From contig CAYMTA010000008.1 in NCBI GenBank assembly GCA_964393275.1, forward strand, positions 55,224-119,223: DNA of 64,000 nt, given 5' to 3'. Within the stretch, counting starts at the first letter, position 1; each line of letters begins with the position of its first letter. Both the position numbers and the translations under genes were made by a program. The notes under the pieces are model-generated. The model had not been told where the DNA came from. It was given only the letters and a program-made list of their open reading frames with translations, and searched no databases. Source of the stretch: SLRI01 sp964393275 (GTDB lineage Bacteria > Pseudomonadota > Alphaproteobacteria > Geminicoccales > Geminicoccaceae). Of this stretch, positions 63,388-64,000 are shown in pieces.

Positions 63388-64000
63388 TGCCGGCCGACGC
63401 CCGTCCCGACCTCGATGAAGCACGCCGGTCCCTGGGCTTCCTCACGGTGCGCGAGGTCGTGGAGCGCATCGCCGGTCGCAACACCGTGCTCGACCCCGGC
63501 TCGCTGCTGATCGGCCGCGACGTTCGGATCGGCCAGGGCAACGTCTTCCACGCGACCGTCGAGATCGGCGCCGACGCACGGAGCACCGTCACCATCGGCG
63601 ACGGCAACCAATTCTCTTCGACTTGCCTGCTCCGTGCCCGAGAGGGCGGGCGGATCGAGATCGGCCACGAGAACCAGCTCGGCGAGGGCGGCCTCGTCCT
63701 CGACGCCGACCAGGCAGGTGCCCTGATCGCCATCGGCGACCACGGCCGCTACCGCTACGGCGCCGTCATACGCGCAAGTGCAGCGCTCGGCTCGGGCAGC
63801 CAGGTCCTGGGTCCGGTGATCGTCGAGCGCTGCACGCTCGGCGCCGGCGGCTCCTTCGCCGAGCCCGACCCCGCCCGCCGCGGCGGCGTCCTCAAGGGCG
63901 CCGGCCCGGCCCGCCAGTTGACCGTGCCGCAAGGCCATGTCATCGCGGCCTATGGCCCGTTCGACCAGGCAGCCATGCAGCAGCAGAGCTTCTTCCACCC
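63387..64000 (+). CDS. Left-handed beta-helix (hexapeptide-repeat) protein, start only
   Basis: An open frame runs from ATG 63387, which shares its A with the oxygenase stop, to the window end (>204 residues). VLDPGSLLIGRDVRIGQGNVFHATVEIGADARSTVTIGDGN shows repeated [IVL]-G-x4 hexapeptides of the LbetaH fold, continuing with IEIGHENQLGEGG and ALGSGSQVLGPVIV. Such folds act as acyltransferases or as scaffold subunits (for example dynactin-p25-like). No catalytic His is evident. The C-terminus is missing. Confidence 0.65.
   Translation, partial: MPADARPDLDEARRSLGFLTVREVVERIAGRNTVLDPGSLLIGRDVRIGQGNVFHATVEIGADARSTVTIGDGNQFSSTCLLRAREGGRIEIGHENQLGEGGLVLDADQAGALIAIGDHGRYRYGAVIRASAALGSGSQVLGPVIVERCTLGAGGSFAEPDPARRGGVLKGAGPARQLTVPQGHVIAAYGPFDQAAMQQQSFFH

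Overview
The window is very GC-rich (around 70 % by eye) and almost every base codes. It looks like a draft or metagenome-assembled chromosome segment of an alphaproteobacterium, most plausibly of the Rhodospirillales/Geminicoccales type. The basis is a Rhizobium-type glycerol ABC operon, Liv-type ABC transporters, an Anbu-type protease, the NAGGN osmolyte operon and the proteobacterial GlgE operon; the taxonomy is inference. There are no rRNA, tRNA, CRISPR, prophage or insertion-sequence features that I can see. Two assembly gaps (100 N and 10 N) are both flanked by duplicated sequence, so both look like unmerged contig ends rather than biology.

Layout. 1-1136: the tail of an SLC13-type transporter and an orphan Anbu protease. 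1137-1890: a non-coding, repeat-rich stretch with a 21-nt array followed by a ~32-nt array of hairpin repeats. 1891-8260: a respiratory module with a mono-haem and a tri-haem cytochrome c on the plus strand facing a minus-strand heme-copper oxidase operon (subunits II, I, III, a small membrane protein, CtaG); subunit I lacks two textbook proton-channel residues. 8468-8905: a half-size EamA transporter. 9190-14398: a complete Liv-type ABC transporter (two ATPases, two permeases, and a convergent Tat-exported binding protein). 14700-20930: a DUF2501 protein, then a glutamine-synthetase-like ligase, aldehyde dehydrogenase, iron-type alcohol dehydrogenase and methylmalonate-semialdehyde dehydrogenase, read together as a probable amine/amino-alcohol degradation cluster. 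21024-21944: two toxin-antitoxin loci, one intact (BrnT/BrnA type) and one decayed (Phd with a frameshifted VapC stub). 22042-24384: a Cu(I) P-type ATPase with a CueR-type promoter.

24510-32351: assorted genes (DUF1194 protein, a multi-pass membrane protein, a lipoprotein sugar dehydrogenase broken by the 100-N gap, DUF808 protein, MFS transporter, a HAD-phosphatase/HerA-like ATPase fusion). 32567-37196: the three-gene N-acetylglutaminylglutamine amide operon. 37271-38864: a coiled-coil protein and a zinc metallopeptidase whose zinc ribbon is scrambled by the 10-N gap. 38925-47750: glgE, treS-maltokinase fusion and glgB, which together convert trehalose to branched alpha-glucan; glgX at 59386 debranches it. 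47862-49888: a cyclopropane-synthase-like methyltransferase and an alpha/beta hydrolase. 50012-58553: a glycerol/glycerol-3-phosphate operon (glpD, gpsA, glpSTPQUV) without glycerol kinase or its repressor. 58779-64000: SleB-like wall hydrolase, glgX, Ada with a coupled 2OG-Fe(II) oxygenase, and the start of a hexapeptide-repeat protein.

The strongest novelty candidates are the mirrored degenerate motifs in the GlpS/GlpT ATPase pair (one predicted dead ATP site), the heme-copper oxidase with the channel glutamate and lysine replaced, the helical-phase repeat arrays at 1283-1536 and 15315-15369, and the osmolyte/alpha-glucan/glycerol grouping between 32 and 61 kb.
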